From: a virus
Virus record (IMG/VR): IMGVR_UViG_3300028840_002373
Coordinates: 1 to 56,600 of that record
Length of the DNA: 56,600 bases
Strand: one strand, 5' to 3'
This document shows, in pieces, positions 15,084-22,832 of this stretch. Position numbers and translations under genes: made by a program. How positions within the stretch are numbered: the first letter of the stretch is position 1; each line of letters begins with the position of its first letter. The notes beneath the pieces are model-generated. The model ran no database searches. It was given only the letters and a program-made list of their open reading frames with translations, and was not told the DNA's origin.

Positions 15084-16370
15084 TTACAAATCTTCACTAA
15101 CTCTATAACTTTTTGAATTATTTTTATAAATAACTTTTTCTTCTAATAATTTTGGTTTCAAGTTGTCTACTTCATATCTTTTCATTCCCATAAATAATGT
15201 TATTTTTGCAATTGGAAATTGCTTACCTTGCATATTATTATCTTTTAGAAATTTAACAATTTTAGTAATAGTTGTATCTGAATAATCAAAACCAATCTTT
15301 TTTGAACTTGAACTTTGAAAACCAATCTTTTGTTTTGAACTTGATCTTTTTTGATCTTTAGTTGATCTTTCAAGATCAGTTGAACTTTTTATTTGATCTT
15401 TATGTTTAAGACTTAAAGATTGGGAATCATTACTACAAGCTACTTCCAGAACTTCATCTTCAACATCAAGATCAGATTTACCAATCTTTTTTATTTGAAC
15501 TTGATCTTTGTCAAAAGATTGGTTGATCTTTTCTAGTTGATCTTGAACTTGATCTTTTTTATTTGAAGTTTCATTTACACCATTAGATAACTCACTTTCA
15601 TTTTTCAAATTATTTGCTAATTCTTTTGCTTGCTTTAATGATTTTTCTTTTAAAGCCTCTTGCATAATATCATTTGGTGTAATTTCTTTTTCAGTTTTAT
15701 TATTACAATATATATGTGAGAAAATAACAATTAATGATTCTAACATTATTGCAAATAAGAATGAAAATATTAGTAAAATCTTACTCTTGTTTACATTTGT
15801 TTGTTTTGATATATTATTAAATAGCTTATGATAACCTTTGTCGTTATCGATTTCAATAGTCTTATATTTATTTATCTTTTTATTTTGCAATGTAATCAAT
15901 TTATCATTTTCTTTTTTAATTGATTCTTGCATTTCTTTTTTTATTTTCATAAATTCATTAGTTACTTTAGCAATATTAGTTGTATGGTATTGATTCATAT
16001 TACCTGTATAATCATTAATACTTAGTTCATTGTATGATTTCTGTAAATCTGAAATAACATTCTTTTGTAACTCTATAGCTTTAATATTATTATTGTATTC
16101 AGTAGTAATGATTTGCTTTGTCTTTATTGCTGTAAAGTTCATAAAGTTACCCATTGAAGCAATTAAAGAAAAGGAAATTAGGATTAATGCTAATCCTAAG
16201 TATACACGATTCTTCTTTTCTAACCCTTTGTATATAATCACAGGTTTCGCTATATCAAATGTTACACCTAGTATTATAAAGAAAATACCCAATGACCTAT
16301 AAAATATAAAACTTAATATAACTGCTATACCTATAAATCCATAATACAATATATTATTTATTTTACTCAT
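15084..16370 (-). CDS. Membrane protein with coiled coil and winged-helix-like C-terminus
   Basis: A 428-residue protein of unknown function. It has about three hydrophobic spans in the first 75 residues (IGIAVILSFIFYRSLGIFFI, LGLALILISFSLIASMGNF), a coiled coil near 90-175 and a further span near 200-220 (ILLIFSFLFAIMLESLIVIF). After that comes a long hydrophilic, Gln/Lys/Ser-rich repetitive region (KDQVQ, QKIGFQSSSSKKIGF). Residues about 365-425 resemble a small winged helix (ITKIVKFLKDNNMQGKQFPI, then KRYEVDNLKPKLLEEKVIY). Membrane anchor plus DNA-binding tail beside the FtsK-like gene suggests attachment of phage DNA to the membrane. That role is inference. Confidence 0.6.
   Translation of the reverse strand: MSKINNILYYGFIGIAVILSFIFYRSLGIFFIILGVTFDIAKPVIIYKGLEKKNRVYLGLALILISFSLIASMGNFMNFTAIKTKQIITTEYNNNIKAIELQKNVISDLQKSYNELSINDYTGNMNQYHTTNIAKVTNEFMKIKKEMQESIKKENDKLITLQNKKINKYKTIEIDNDKGYHKLFNNISKQTNVNKSKILLIFSFLFAIMLESLIVIFSHIYCNNKTEKEITPNDIMQEALKEKSLKQAKELANNLKNESELSNGVNETSNKKDQVQDQLEKINQSFDKDQVQIKKIGKSDLDVEDEVLEVACSNDSQSLSLKHKDQIKSSTDLERSTKDQKRSSSKQKIGFQSSSSKKIGFDYSDTTITKIVKFLKDNNMQGKQFPIAKITLFMGMKRYEVDNLKPKLLEEKVIYKNNSKSYRVSEDL
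15290..15555. repeat. GATC-dense short repeats inside the membrane protein gene
   Basis: The words AAAGATCAA and AGTTCAA recur many times (read on the minus strand), encoding the repeated KDQ/SSS/KIGF segments. The density of GATC and the near-identical 15-mers AAAGATCAAGTTCAA are unusual for this genome. They could be only low-complexity coding sequence, or an iteron array hidden in a gene as in the lambda O gene. Confidence 0.55.
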
Positions 16371-16396
16371 TCCTTATTCCTCCTTGTAATTTAATA

Positions 16397-17020
16397 TCAT
16401 GCAAATATCATGCAATATAACCATAATAATATTGCAATAATTATTGATAATATAATCGGCATAGCTAACGATAAATATATAGCATAATCTATTCGTAACC
16501 CTAAAGATATGTAAGTTATTGAAAATGTTACACAAATAATAATACTCAATATTATACATATATATTTCATATTAGATTTATCACATACATTATTATTATT
16601 ATTAGTTTCAATTTCTTTTTCTGTGTTATTGAAATCTTTCATTGATAATTGATTAGTTTGTGAATCATATCCTATTAGTATAATATTTAATTTATACATA
16701 TTAATATAATCTTCTATTAACTTTAATTCACCTTTTGAACAATTCATATATGCTATACATAGTTTTACTTCTTTATCTATACAATCTCCATACATAACAT
16801 TGTATGTTAATATTTGACCTATATCATGTGCTTGTAATTGCTTTTTACATTCAATTAAAACAATAGATTTTTCACATTCTACATAAATATCTAAAGTTTT
16901 ATAAATACCATTTCTATGCAATGAATACTCTAATAAAATTTTTTCAATTTTATCATTAAACCAATTTTCTAATATATCTTTATTATCTTTTAATAATTCA
17001 GCAAATTGTCTTTCTTTCAT
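16397..17020 (-). CDS. Membrane-anchored PD-(D/E)XK nuclease-like protein
   Basis: A 207-residue protein. Residues 10-125 look like a restriction-endonuclease-like fold: an N-terminal helix, then TLDIYVECEKSIVLIECKKQ with the D...E-x-K catalytic pattern (D47, E61 and K63 approximately), and a Gln helix (HDIGQILTYNVMYG). After a charged Asn-rich linker, the C-terminus has two membrane spans (YICIILSIIICVTFSITYIS and LAMPIILSIIIAILLWLY). A nuclease tethered to the inner face of the membrane would suit superinfection exclusion or processing of entering DNA. Alternatively the fold may bind without cutting. The start has GGAGGTAATTTTG before ATG 17020. Confidence 0.6.
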   Translation of the reverse strand: MKERQFAELLKDNKDILENWFNDKIEKILLEYSLHRNGIYKTLDIYVECEKSIVLIECKKQLQAHDIGQILTYNVMYGDCIDKEVKLCIAYMNCSKGELKLIEDYINMYKLNIILIGYDSQTNQLSMKDFNNTEKEIETNNNNNVCDKSNMKYICIILSIIICVTFSITYISLGLRIDYAIYLSLAMPIILSIIIAILLWLYCMIFA

Positions 17021-17103
17021 ATCAAAATTACCTCCTTTTGTTCATGTGCTAAACCCTTCTTATAACTAGGTTTTGCTAAAAATTACCCTATTTTAGATCC
17101 TAC

Positions 17104-17247
17104 TTAAAATTGTTCTTTTAAATATTGCTCAATTAATCTAGTTACCAACTTTGATACACTTTTATCGTTTTCGTAACAATGTTCACTTAGTTTATCCTTT
17201 AATTCCTTTGTAACTCTTATTGATATAGTTCTAATTTTTTTATCCAT
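17104..17247 (-). CDS. Small ribbon-helix-helix repressor-like protein
   Basis: A 47-residue protein: KKIRTISIRVTKELKDKLSE followed by KSVSKLVTRLIEQYLKEQ is a textbook RHH/CopG pattern (beta strand ISIRV, helix, turn, helix). The start follows GGAGGTAG. It lies downstream of its own TTGTAT-N17-TACAAT promoter and upstream of the membrane nuclease, so it may autoregulate this transcript. Confidence 0.75.
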   Translation of the reverse strand: MDKKIRTISIRVTKELKDKLSEHCYENDKSVSKLVTRLIEQYLKEQF

Positions 17248-17276
17248 ATTTAACTACCTCCTTATTATTTGATTAC

Positions 17277-17305
17277 ATTGTATCACATGTAATACTTGTA
17301 TACAA
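17277..17305 (-). promoter_or_regulatory. Promoter of the RHH/membrane nuclease transcript
   Basis: On the minus strand, TTGTAT (17305-17300), a 17-nt spacer and TACAAT (17282-17277). Dyads TTGTATACAA and TACATGTGATA overlap the promoter and are candidate operators for the adjacent RHH protein. The rest of the gap to 17507 shows no gene; it contains only AT-rich DNA with short dyads. Confidence 0.65.
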
Positions 17306-17507
17306 ATGTAGCAACATCTATATACAATCATATAACAAAAACACCTTCGACTTTCTGTGATTACATTCACAAAACTCGTACATAATATGTGATTCATTAT
17401 TGATTATCAATAACACTATTGAATATTGACAGTATGATAAGGGTATAGTAGTATAATAATTAAACTAGTGATCGATTTATGAAGTAGTCCATAAGTCATA
17501 AAAAAAA

Positions 17508-17537
17508 AAAGAACTCATATAATTGTATGAGTTCTTT
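17508..17537 (-). terminator. Terminator after the winged-helix gene
   Basis: A 12-bp stem AAAGAACTCATA/TATGAGTTCTTT starting right at the stop codon at 17538 and followed leftward by an 11-base T-run. Strong intrinsic terminator ending the FtsK-wHTH transcript. Confidence 0.9.
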
Positions 17538-18008
17538 TTAATAGTTTTCTTTCAGTAACTTATAGGTATTCTTCATTTCCTGTATATCCAGATCATTCAT
17601 AGGTCTAATATAGTCTTTATCGATTAAAATATCTAATCTTTTCTTAATTGTGTTTTTATCAATGTTACCAAAATATTGCCCTAGTTTTGCCAATGATGGT
17701 CTTTTGAATAATCCATCTTTACTATTGATTTTTATGTAGTAGAATAACATTTTTAATTGGTTATCTAGGGTTAACTTTTTATAATTTTGGTGATTTTTTT
17801 CTAAAAAATCGCCCATATTAGGTGTATTTTTAGTTTGCTCACCAGTTAAAGAGTTCATGTATCGAAACACGCTTATATCAAAGGGTTGAATTAGTTTTAT
17901 TTCTGGTGAATCACTTAGTGACTTGTTGTGATTCTTGGTGAGTGATTTCTTCTTTGTCTTCTGTAAGTTCAATTTTGGCAAGATTAATTCTTTTAGTTGA
18001 TTTATCAT
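17538..18008 (-). CDS. Winged-helix protein overlapping the FtsK-like gene
   Basis: A 156-residue protein. The first 45 residues are basic and poorly structured; residues about 75-150 form a winged-helix-like domain (LTLDNQLKMLFYYIKINSKD, RPSLAKLGQYFG, KNTIKKRLDILIDKDYI) like those in plasmid and phage replication initiators or FtsK-partner proteins. ATG 18008 has an AAAGGA site 10 nt upstream, so a 98-nt overlap with the FtsK-like gene in another frame appears genuine. A later start would remove the overlap but lacks a ribosome binding site. It is a candidate binder for the TTGGGCA repeats; that link is inference. Confidence 0.6.
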   Translation of the reverse strand: MINQLKELILPKLNLQKTKKKSLTKNHNKSLSDSPEIKLIQPFDISVFRYMNSLTGEQTKNTPNMGDFLEKNHQNYKKLTLDNQLKMLFYYIKINSKDGLFKRPSLAKLGQYFGNIDKNTIKKRLDILIDKDYIRPMNDLDIQEMKNTYKLLKENY

Positions 18009-19716
18009 TTAAAACATATCCTTTCTTTAAGATTTCATACAATTTATTATGTGTATTGTTTGTAAGATAACCCTTCAATTTATAATTATCTGTCTCAGAT
18101 AAGACGAAAAATTCTCCAGTATTCAAACTTGGTATCATTTGTTGATATTCTTTCTTAGTTGTTATATTACAGCAGTCTATTGTATCTTCTAGTAAATGAG
18201 CTATCCTAGTAAACTGAGTCTTCCAAGACTTAACAAAGTCATTATCATTGGTTTGTTGTACTGCCATTAAGCAAAACATACCATATTTACGACCCCTTTG
18301 TAATAATGTTTTGATTTGCTTCTCCATTGGTTCAAACTCTTTTTTATCCATTTCGCTTTTAAATGCATTTGCTTCATCAACAGCAAAACAGATATACGGT
18401 AATTGTTCATTGTTAACCTTGTTATACTCTTGTATATTTTCGACTTTTAATTGTCTAAATGCTTGTTTTCTTTTATTATACTCAGTCAATAACTCAGTTA
18501 AAGCATTGTTTATATGGGGTACTTCTGATTCGATATATTTAACATTGTAGAAGTCTTCATATCTTACAAGTGCTGAGTCGGCAAAATCAAGCATATACCA
18601 GACAATATTAGTATGAAAGTACATGAGCGATTCTATGATACATTTAAAGGTACAAGATTTACCACTACCAGTTTTACCAGCAATTAAAAGATGTTTAAGG
18701 TTTGTTAGTGTATCAGTAACGACATTACCATTACTCATATTAACCCCTAGTATAAATTCTAAATCTTTTTTAACTGTGATATCTGGTATAACATCATCTA
18801 ATAAGTAGGTTTTAGTTACATCTTTTGATATTTTGTACAATATATAACCATTAGATACCTCAATATTACCTTTGTTTAACCCTATTCCCATTTTATGATT
18901 AATATCGTCCTTTAATCTTATTACCCTTTTAATAGGCAATATTGTTGTAAATTTATGAATAATTTCTGTATCAGTCTCATTAGTGCTTATGAAGTTAGGT
19001 TTATCCTTCATATTAATTAAAATTTGCTCTAATCTTGCTATACTTCCAGCTTCTAGTTTTCTGTAGTCGTTTTTTCCTAACTCTAAGTGATACTTATTCA
19101 AAACTAATTTATCCCTTCTTATACATGATATGCTATGATTAACTATAGACTCCAATTTGGTCTTATAAGTTATATCTAAAGGTTGAGTGGTAACAACTGT
19201 TACTACTTTATTTTTTACCTCAATTATCTCTAATCCATTAATAGTATCATTAGCTTTAATTTGCATATTTTCAACCATTTTAAAGTTTCTTTTAATGTTA
19301 TACATAATATAACTCAGCCCTCCTAGTGGTAATGTTAAACCATAGTATAAATTGTTTAACTCAGGTAATATCTGTTTATCTGAGAATTTCCATATATCTA
19401 TATAGTTATCATAAACTACAAAAGAAACTACAGTTAAAATAAAAGAGATAACTAATCTCTTATGATTAACATTACTAATTGATTCTATTATCTGTTTAAT
19501 CATTGATATAAATTTACTTCTCTTATATTGCTTAGTCCAACTATGAATAGCTACGCAATATGTATAATTAGATAATATCAATCCAGATAAGTAAATTAAT
19601 AAACTCTTGTCTACTCCTAGCTTACTCAATGTCCATGTTATACCTGTTAATATACATAGATTATATATAATCATTGCTATCAATTTCTTATCTTTAATTA
19701 ATGTTCTTAGCTTCAT
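17911..19716 (-). CDS. FtsK/SpoIIIE/TcpA-like membrane DNA translocase
   Basis: A 601-residue P-loop ATPase. Four hydrophobic spans occupy roughly residues 13-130 (AMIIYNLCILTGITWTL, LIYLSGLILSNYTYCVAI, VISFILTVVSFVVYDNYI, LTLPLGGLSYIMYNI). The motor has Walker A LIAGKTGSGKSCTFKC near residues 345-355, Walker B ICFAVDEANAF near 447 and the RGRKYGMFCLMAVQQT segment of FtsK/TraD-like hexamers. It pumps double-stranded DNA and in mobile elements serves as coupling or segregation ATPase. Start ATG 19716 follows GAGGTGATTTAAG. It is first in the leftward operon from the iteron locus at 20.2 kb. No relaxase is seen beside it. Confidence 0.85.
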   Translation of the reverse strand: MKLRTLIKDKKLIAMIIYNLCILTGITWTLSKLGVDKSLLIYLSGLILSNYTYCVAIHSWTKQYKRSKFISMIKQIIESISNVNHKRLVISFILTVVSFVVYDNYIDIWKFSDKQILPELNNLYYGLTLPLGGLSYIMYNIKRNFKMVENMQIKANDTINGLEIIEVKNKVVTVVTTQPLDITYKTKLESIVNHSISCIRRDKLVLNKYHLELGKNDYRKLEAGSIARLEQILINMKDKPNFISTNETDTEIIHKFTTILPIKRVIRLKDDINHKMGIGLNKGNIEVSNGYILYKISKDVTKTYLLDDVIPDITVKKDLEFILGVNMSNGNVVTDTLTNLKHLLIAGKTGSGKSCTFKCIIESLMYFHTNIVWYMLDFADSALVRYEDFYNVKYIESEVPHINNALTELLTEYNKRKQAFRQLKVENIQEYNKVNNEQLPYICFAVDEANAFKSEMDKKEFEPMEKQIKTLLQRGRKYGMFCLMAVQQTNDNDFVKSWKTQFTRIAHLLEDTIDCCNITTKKEYQQMIPSLNTGEFFVLSETDNYKLKGYLTNNTHNKLYEILKKGYVLNDKSTKRINLAKIELTEDKEEITHQESQQVTK

Positions 19717-20026
19717 CTTAAATCACCTCGTATAATCGTTTAAATAGGTCTTAAATTGATTCTTATGTCAAAAGAGTATATTTAGTACTCTTAATTCTCT
19801 TAGCGTTCTAAGTGCCTTTATTTAATTAATAATCATATCAATTATTAATAAGATTATTATTTATCAATAATTATATAATGAATTATCATTTATGACAAGC
19901 AGTAAACATTAATTATAATTATGACTAATGTAAAATTTGATTTTACTTATTACAATTAAAAAATATTATCATTATGTAGGTGAATCTTTGTCACATATAT
20001 TTTACTTTTATTCGCTTGTAGTCATG
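19717..20026. other. AT-rich leader region of the FtsK-like operon
   Basis: About 310 bases without a gene. It contains dense ATTAATAA/TTATCAATAATTAT words that should melt easily and hold the leftward promoter, though I cannot pick one promoter with confidence. It also has one CAATTAAAAAA motif near 19951. It joins directly to the iteron locus. Confidence 0.5.
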
Positions 20027-20457
20027 TTGGGCAGTCAGGGCAATTAAAAGAATTATGATAATTTCTTAAAATCTAACTAAGAGTTAATAAGTAGACTGTA
20101 GTAGTCTTGGGCAATTCTCCTAGTTAGGTCTGGGCAGGTTTTAAAAAAGTTTGGGCAATTTATTTTTAAGCTACTACTGTATTTGGGCAATTAGGGCATA
20201 TATTTAATAAGTTCGCTGTAGATACTGAGAATAAAAAAAAGTGGACATATGTACATGATAAAAAAATATAATATATATATATATATATATAAAAGTAATT
20301 TTGCAAAAATGCGCCCAAAGCGCCCAGATGCAGTCAGGAGAAGGGCTAAGATGTGCCCAAGAAAATGCCCAAAATGCCCAAGATTTTTTTTGAACTGCTA
20401 CGAGTAAACTAAGAGAATTAATCTCACAGGTTTAAAAAAGTGCCCAAAAATGCCCAA
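20027..20457. other. Iteron locus A: candidate replication origin
   Basis: Non-coding, GC-spiked DNA with about six GGGCA-type heptamers (TTGGGCA at 20027, 20107, 20151, 20183 and variants) on the left and about seven TGCCCAA/GCGCCCA elements on the right (20311, 20321, 20354, 20366, 20375, 20441, 20451). They face each other across a TA-repeat core at 20268-20291. The 32 bases 20295-20326 recur perfectly, inverted, at 38974-39005, and homology extends over at least 240 bp (20118-20360). Binding boxes flanking an AT-rich spacer at a divergent transcription point is a typical origin design. Function is inferred. Confidence 0.7.
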
Positions 20458-20539
20458 TCAACTAAGAGAACGGATTCAATGCTCAAGATTTATATTGAAG
20501 ATAATAATACTTTTTTAATTGGTAATGATGTTGTATCTA

Positions 20540-20568
20540 TTGTAATTGATGATAACTTATGATAATAT
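20540..20568 (+). promoter_or_regulatory. Rightward early promoter next to locus A
   Basis: TTGTAA, a 17-nt spacer and TAATAT, with the family motif TTATGATAATATAT at the -10. The leader that follows contains a hairpin near 20583-20611 (AGATTAAGTAAC paired with GTTACAGTAATCT) before the AGGAGG site of the first gene. Confidence 0.75.
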
Positions 20569-20641
20569 ATAATTAGTGAGTTTAGATTAAGTAACTCGTG
20601 TTACAGTAATCTGGGTTGCGTTAAATAGGAGGTAAAGGAAA

Positions 20642-20788
20642 ATGTTTAATGAAGATAAGATACAAAGAGCAATAACAGAAATAAATGAATTAATTGTTTA
20701 TTTAAATTGTAAAACTAAAGATGAAATTGAAACTCAATTAACTGAGATAGTGGAACTTTTAGCAAAAGATACAGACATAGAATACTAA
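20642..20788 (+). CDS. Small helical hypothetical protein
   Basis: A 48-residue acidic, helical protein (DKIQRAITEINELIVYLNC, then TQLTEIVELLAKDTDIEY). It has an AGGAGGTAAAGG site before the start and is the first gene read rightward from locus A. No family recognised. Its placement next to the putative origin makes a replication-accessory role possible, but nothing in the sequence shows it. Confidence 0.6.
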   Translation: MFNEDKIQRAITEINELIVYLNCKTKDEIETQLTEIVELLAKDTDIEY

Positions 20789-20807
20789 TAAAAAGGAGTG
20801 AAACATT

Positions 20808-21149
20808 GTGGAATTAAAGTTAATTAAGATGGAAGTAGTTAATAAGGGTTACAAATTAACATTTGAAAGAAATAATAATAGGATTGAGTTAGTAACAGAT
20901 AAAAAGAAAGCTAACAAATTTAATATTGGTGGTTGGTATGAAGTATTAATTGGAGATCAAGAGGTACATGATGATGATGAAATAAAAGAAGATGAAGAAC
21001 AATACAAATATGGTAAAGGTAAATTGTACACACATGAATCAAGTTATAACCCATTTGTAGGATATGGTTATTCTGTTGACCCAAATAAAAATTATGCTAT
21101 TGGATATCACAACGGACTAAAAATTAAAGGAGATGATGATAATGAGTGA
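20808..21149 (+). CDS. Hypothetical acidic protein
   Basis: A 113-residue protein from GTG 20808, after AAAAAGGAGTG. It has a beta-rich N-terminal half (LKLIKMEVVNKGYKLTF), an acidic stretch (VHDDDEIKEDEEQ) and a Tyr/Gly-rich end (YNPFVGYGYSVDPNKNYAIG). No family recognised. The next gene starts inside its last codons. Confidence 0.55.
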   Translation: MELKLIKMEVVNKGYKLTFERNNNRIELVTDKKKANKFNIGGWYEVLIGDQEVHDDDEIKEDEEQYKYGKGKLYTHESSYNPFVGYGYSVDPNKNYAIGYHNGLKIKGDDDNE

Positions 21150-21474
21150 TAGATTACAAAAAATATTAATTGAGCAATTAATTGAAGCTCAAAATAAATA
21201 TGATGAATACAAAGTAAGATATAGGAACTTTTGCAACAAGGAACATTGGGATGATGATTACGACAATATTTGTCAAAATGCAATGAGCGTGTATCTAAGT
21301 AAGCTTTTACAAAATGTAGAGGATATTCATAAGCTTTTAAATGATTTAGATAAGGACGATAATTATTTTAATGGTGCTGCTGTAGGTCAAATAAAAAATA
21401 TCAGTACTCCTAATGGCGAATATAAACCATTAATGAACAAAGGAAAATTCATAAGATATATAAAAATTGATTAA
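21142..21474 (+). CDS. Hypothetical coiled-coil protein
   Basis: A 110-residue protein from ATG 21142, chosen because AAAGGAG lies 9 nt before it; it overlaps the previous gene by 8 nt. A helical half (LQKILIEQLIEAQNKYDEYK) is followed by HWDDDYDNICQNAMSVYL, a motif shared with the gene at 23392 (EWDDIYDHLCQ), so the two are diverged paralogues. Function unknown. Confidence 0.55.
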   Translation: MSDRLQKILIEQLIEAQNKYDEYKVRYRNFCNKEHWDDDYDNICQNAMSVYLSKLLQNVEDIHKLLNDLDKDDNYFNGAAVGQIKNISTPNGEYKPLMNKGKFIRYIKID

Positions 21475-21478
21475 ATAA

Positions 21479-21508
21479 AGCAACAAGTTGTTGCTTTTTT
21501 TTAATTGT
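21479..21508 (+). terminator. Terminator with TTTTTTAATTG tail
   Basis: Stem AGCAAC/GTTGCT (AGCAACAAGTTGTTGCT) followed by eight T residues and AATTGTT. It is one of the clearest examples in which the T-run is extended by the conserved AATTG tail. Confidence 0.9.
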
Positions 21509-21515
21509 TATACTA

Positions 21516-21544
21516 TTGTAATCTATGTTAATTTATGATAATAT
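21516..21544 (+). promoter_or_regulatory. Second rightward early promoter
   Basis: TTGTAA, a 17-nt spacer (TCTATGTTAATTTATGA) and TAATAT. It closely matches the promoter at 20540 and the minus-strand family, including the TTAAT...ATGATAATATAT stretch. Confidence 0.75.
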
Positions 21545-21567
21545 ATGTATATAGGAGGTAAACAATA

Positions 21568-21765
21568 ATGTGCAATTATTACGATAAGAATTTAGATGTA
21601 ATCAAAGAAGGTATGAGTTTACAACATGTAGATGGAGATATAGAAGTAGTTGAAAAGGTTGATGATAGATTAATCATGGATAACATATTTTTATATGAGT
21701 ATGCTGACGTTGATTATAAAGAAGGAAATGGATTCAAGTTATCAGATTGGACAATTATAAAATAA
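21568..21765 (+). CDS. Small hypothetical protein
   Basis: A 65-residue acidic beta-rich protein (MCNYYDKNLDVIKEGM, then GDIEVVEKVDDRLIM) preceded by ATAGGAGGT. The pattern of short strands recalls small phage SH3/OB-like proteins, but I do not recognise a family. It is first in the transcript from the 21.5-kb promoter. Confidence 0.55.
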   Translation: MCNYYDKNLDVIKEGMSLQHVDGDIEVVEKVDDRLIMDNIFLYEYADVDYKEGNGFKLSDWTIIK

Positions 21766-21791
21766 TTTTTTTTAAGGAGGATAAATGGTTA

Positions 21792-22028
21792 ATGAGAAAT
21801 GAATATAAGGAGTTGTTGAAATATTCAAAGATAATCGAGATTAATAAATCAAATCATGTATTGAATTATTATAACTGGACACTACATATAACAGAAGGTG
21901 AACGAGAAACTGTATGTAAACTATATTTAAAAAATATATGTGTTTTAACTGATCATTACTATGACACCAAAATAAAATGGAAAGATTATGAAACTTATAC
22001 CTTAAAGGAAGGTATTTTTGGAGAATAG
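21792..22028 (+). CDS. Small hypothetical protein
   Basis: A 78-residue protein from ATG 21792, 10 nt after TAAGGAGG; a longer reading from 21747 overlaps the previous gene and is not favoured. Content is mixed alpha/beta (LKYSKIIEINKSNHVLNYYN, then TVCKLYLKNICVLTDHYYD). No family recognised. It ends 15 nt before the split resolvase gene. Confidence 0.5.
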   Translation: MRNEYKELLKYSKIIEINKSNHVLNYYNWTLHITEGERETVCKLYLKNICVLTDHYYDTKIKWKDYETYTLKEGIFGE

Positions 22029-22043
22029 AAAGAGGTGATTTAA

Positions 22044-22467
22044 ATGTGTCTAAACCGTTATATTATTGGTTTAGACCCTTGAACTAGGTGGTTCAACGGG
22101 TTTCATCGTAGTTAATAAGGATAACTATGAGATCATGGAGTACAATACATTAGATGGTTATAAGGAGATACACAAAGAACTAAAAGATATAAGTGGTAAT
22201 TATGAGATAGTCTGTGAGGACTATAGAGCAAATATTAAGACTAAAGATCAAGCATATGCCATGAAGCTTGTGGGGTACATAGAAGGACTTTGTATAACGA
22301 ATGGTATTAAATGTACCTTACAACTTCCAAGTCAAAGAAAAGGGTATTTAAAGCAATCTAAGGAAACATTGAGGGGTTATGGTTGCAATGTACCTCATGT
22401 GATTGATAGTTTTGCTCATGTATTACGATATATTGATAAGGTGGTTAAAAAGGAGGAAACCAAATGA
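22044..22467 (+). CDS. RuvC-like Holliday junction resolvase with apparent +1 frameshift
   Basis: Translation from ATG 22044 (after AGAGGTGAT) gives NRYIIGLDP and stops at TGA 22080. Skipping one base at CCU-UGA (22077-22082) continues as ELGGSTGFIVVNKDNYE to 22467, for a 140-residue product, near the usual RuvC size. Catalytic acids fit RuvC: Asp in GLDP, Glu in EIVCEDYRA and the C-terminal DSFAHVLRYI (Asp/His helix). The first acid lies before the break and the rest after it. CCU-UGA resembles the +1 shift sites CUU-UGA (prfB) and CCC-UGA (phage PSA). Hairpins TCTAAACC/GGTTTAGA and CCCTTGAAC/GTTCAACGGG flank or include the site. A point mutation is the alternative. Confidence 0.75.
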
Positions 22468-22817
22468 GTACAGTTAATAATATGTTAATTAAGAAATATA
22501 TAAGATTAAGAAATATATATAGTCAATGTAATTTAAGGTTTAATATATTTAACAATTGTTTAAATCTTCTTGATACAGATAATTTTGACGAATCTAAGTT
22601 TGATGATATTACTTCTAGATTCTCAGAAACAATTAATGTTGATAAAGAATCTGAGTTTACTAATGAGTTACAAGAGTTCTTGAGTGTAAATGTTGATGTA
22701 GATTTGGAAGAATATATTAAAATGATTGAAACAATTAATGATTACTATGTTACTAAATTATTTTTGAAAACATTGTTAACTAAAGAAGATAAGATAAATT
22801 ATATATTATTAGATTAA
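22464..22817 (+). CDS. Hypothetical helical protein, paralogue of the gene at 22961
   Basis: A 117-residue helical protein whose ATG overlaps the resolvase stop (ATGA), so its translation is coupled to ribosomes that completed the +1 frame. The C-terminal half (FLSVNVDVDLEEYIKMIETI) matches the gene at 22961 (YLNYSMNIDVKVFMNMVETV), showing tandem duplication. No family recognised. Confidence 0.55.
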   Translation: MSTVNNMLIKKYIRLRNIYSQCNLRFNIFNNCLNLLDTDNFDESKFDDITSRFSETINVDKESEFTNELQEFLSVNVDVDLEEYIKMIETINDYYVTKLFLKTLLTKEDKINYILLD

Positions 22818-22832
22818 GGAGTGTATTTTTAA

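Noticed and set aside
22080-22082. TGA recoding (alternative genetic code)
   Set aside because: Reading TGA as an amino acid does not restore the resolvase frame, and TGA ends other genes normally (for example the RHH gene at 11770).
22050-22110. tRNA gene (GGTTCAA resembles a T arm)
   Set aside because: No acceptor stem closes around it and the anticodon arm is wrong; the region is explained by the split resolvase gene.
22044-22140. Intron or intein splitting the resolvase
   Set aside because: Only one base must be skipped to restore the protein, so there is no room for an intervening element.
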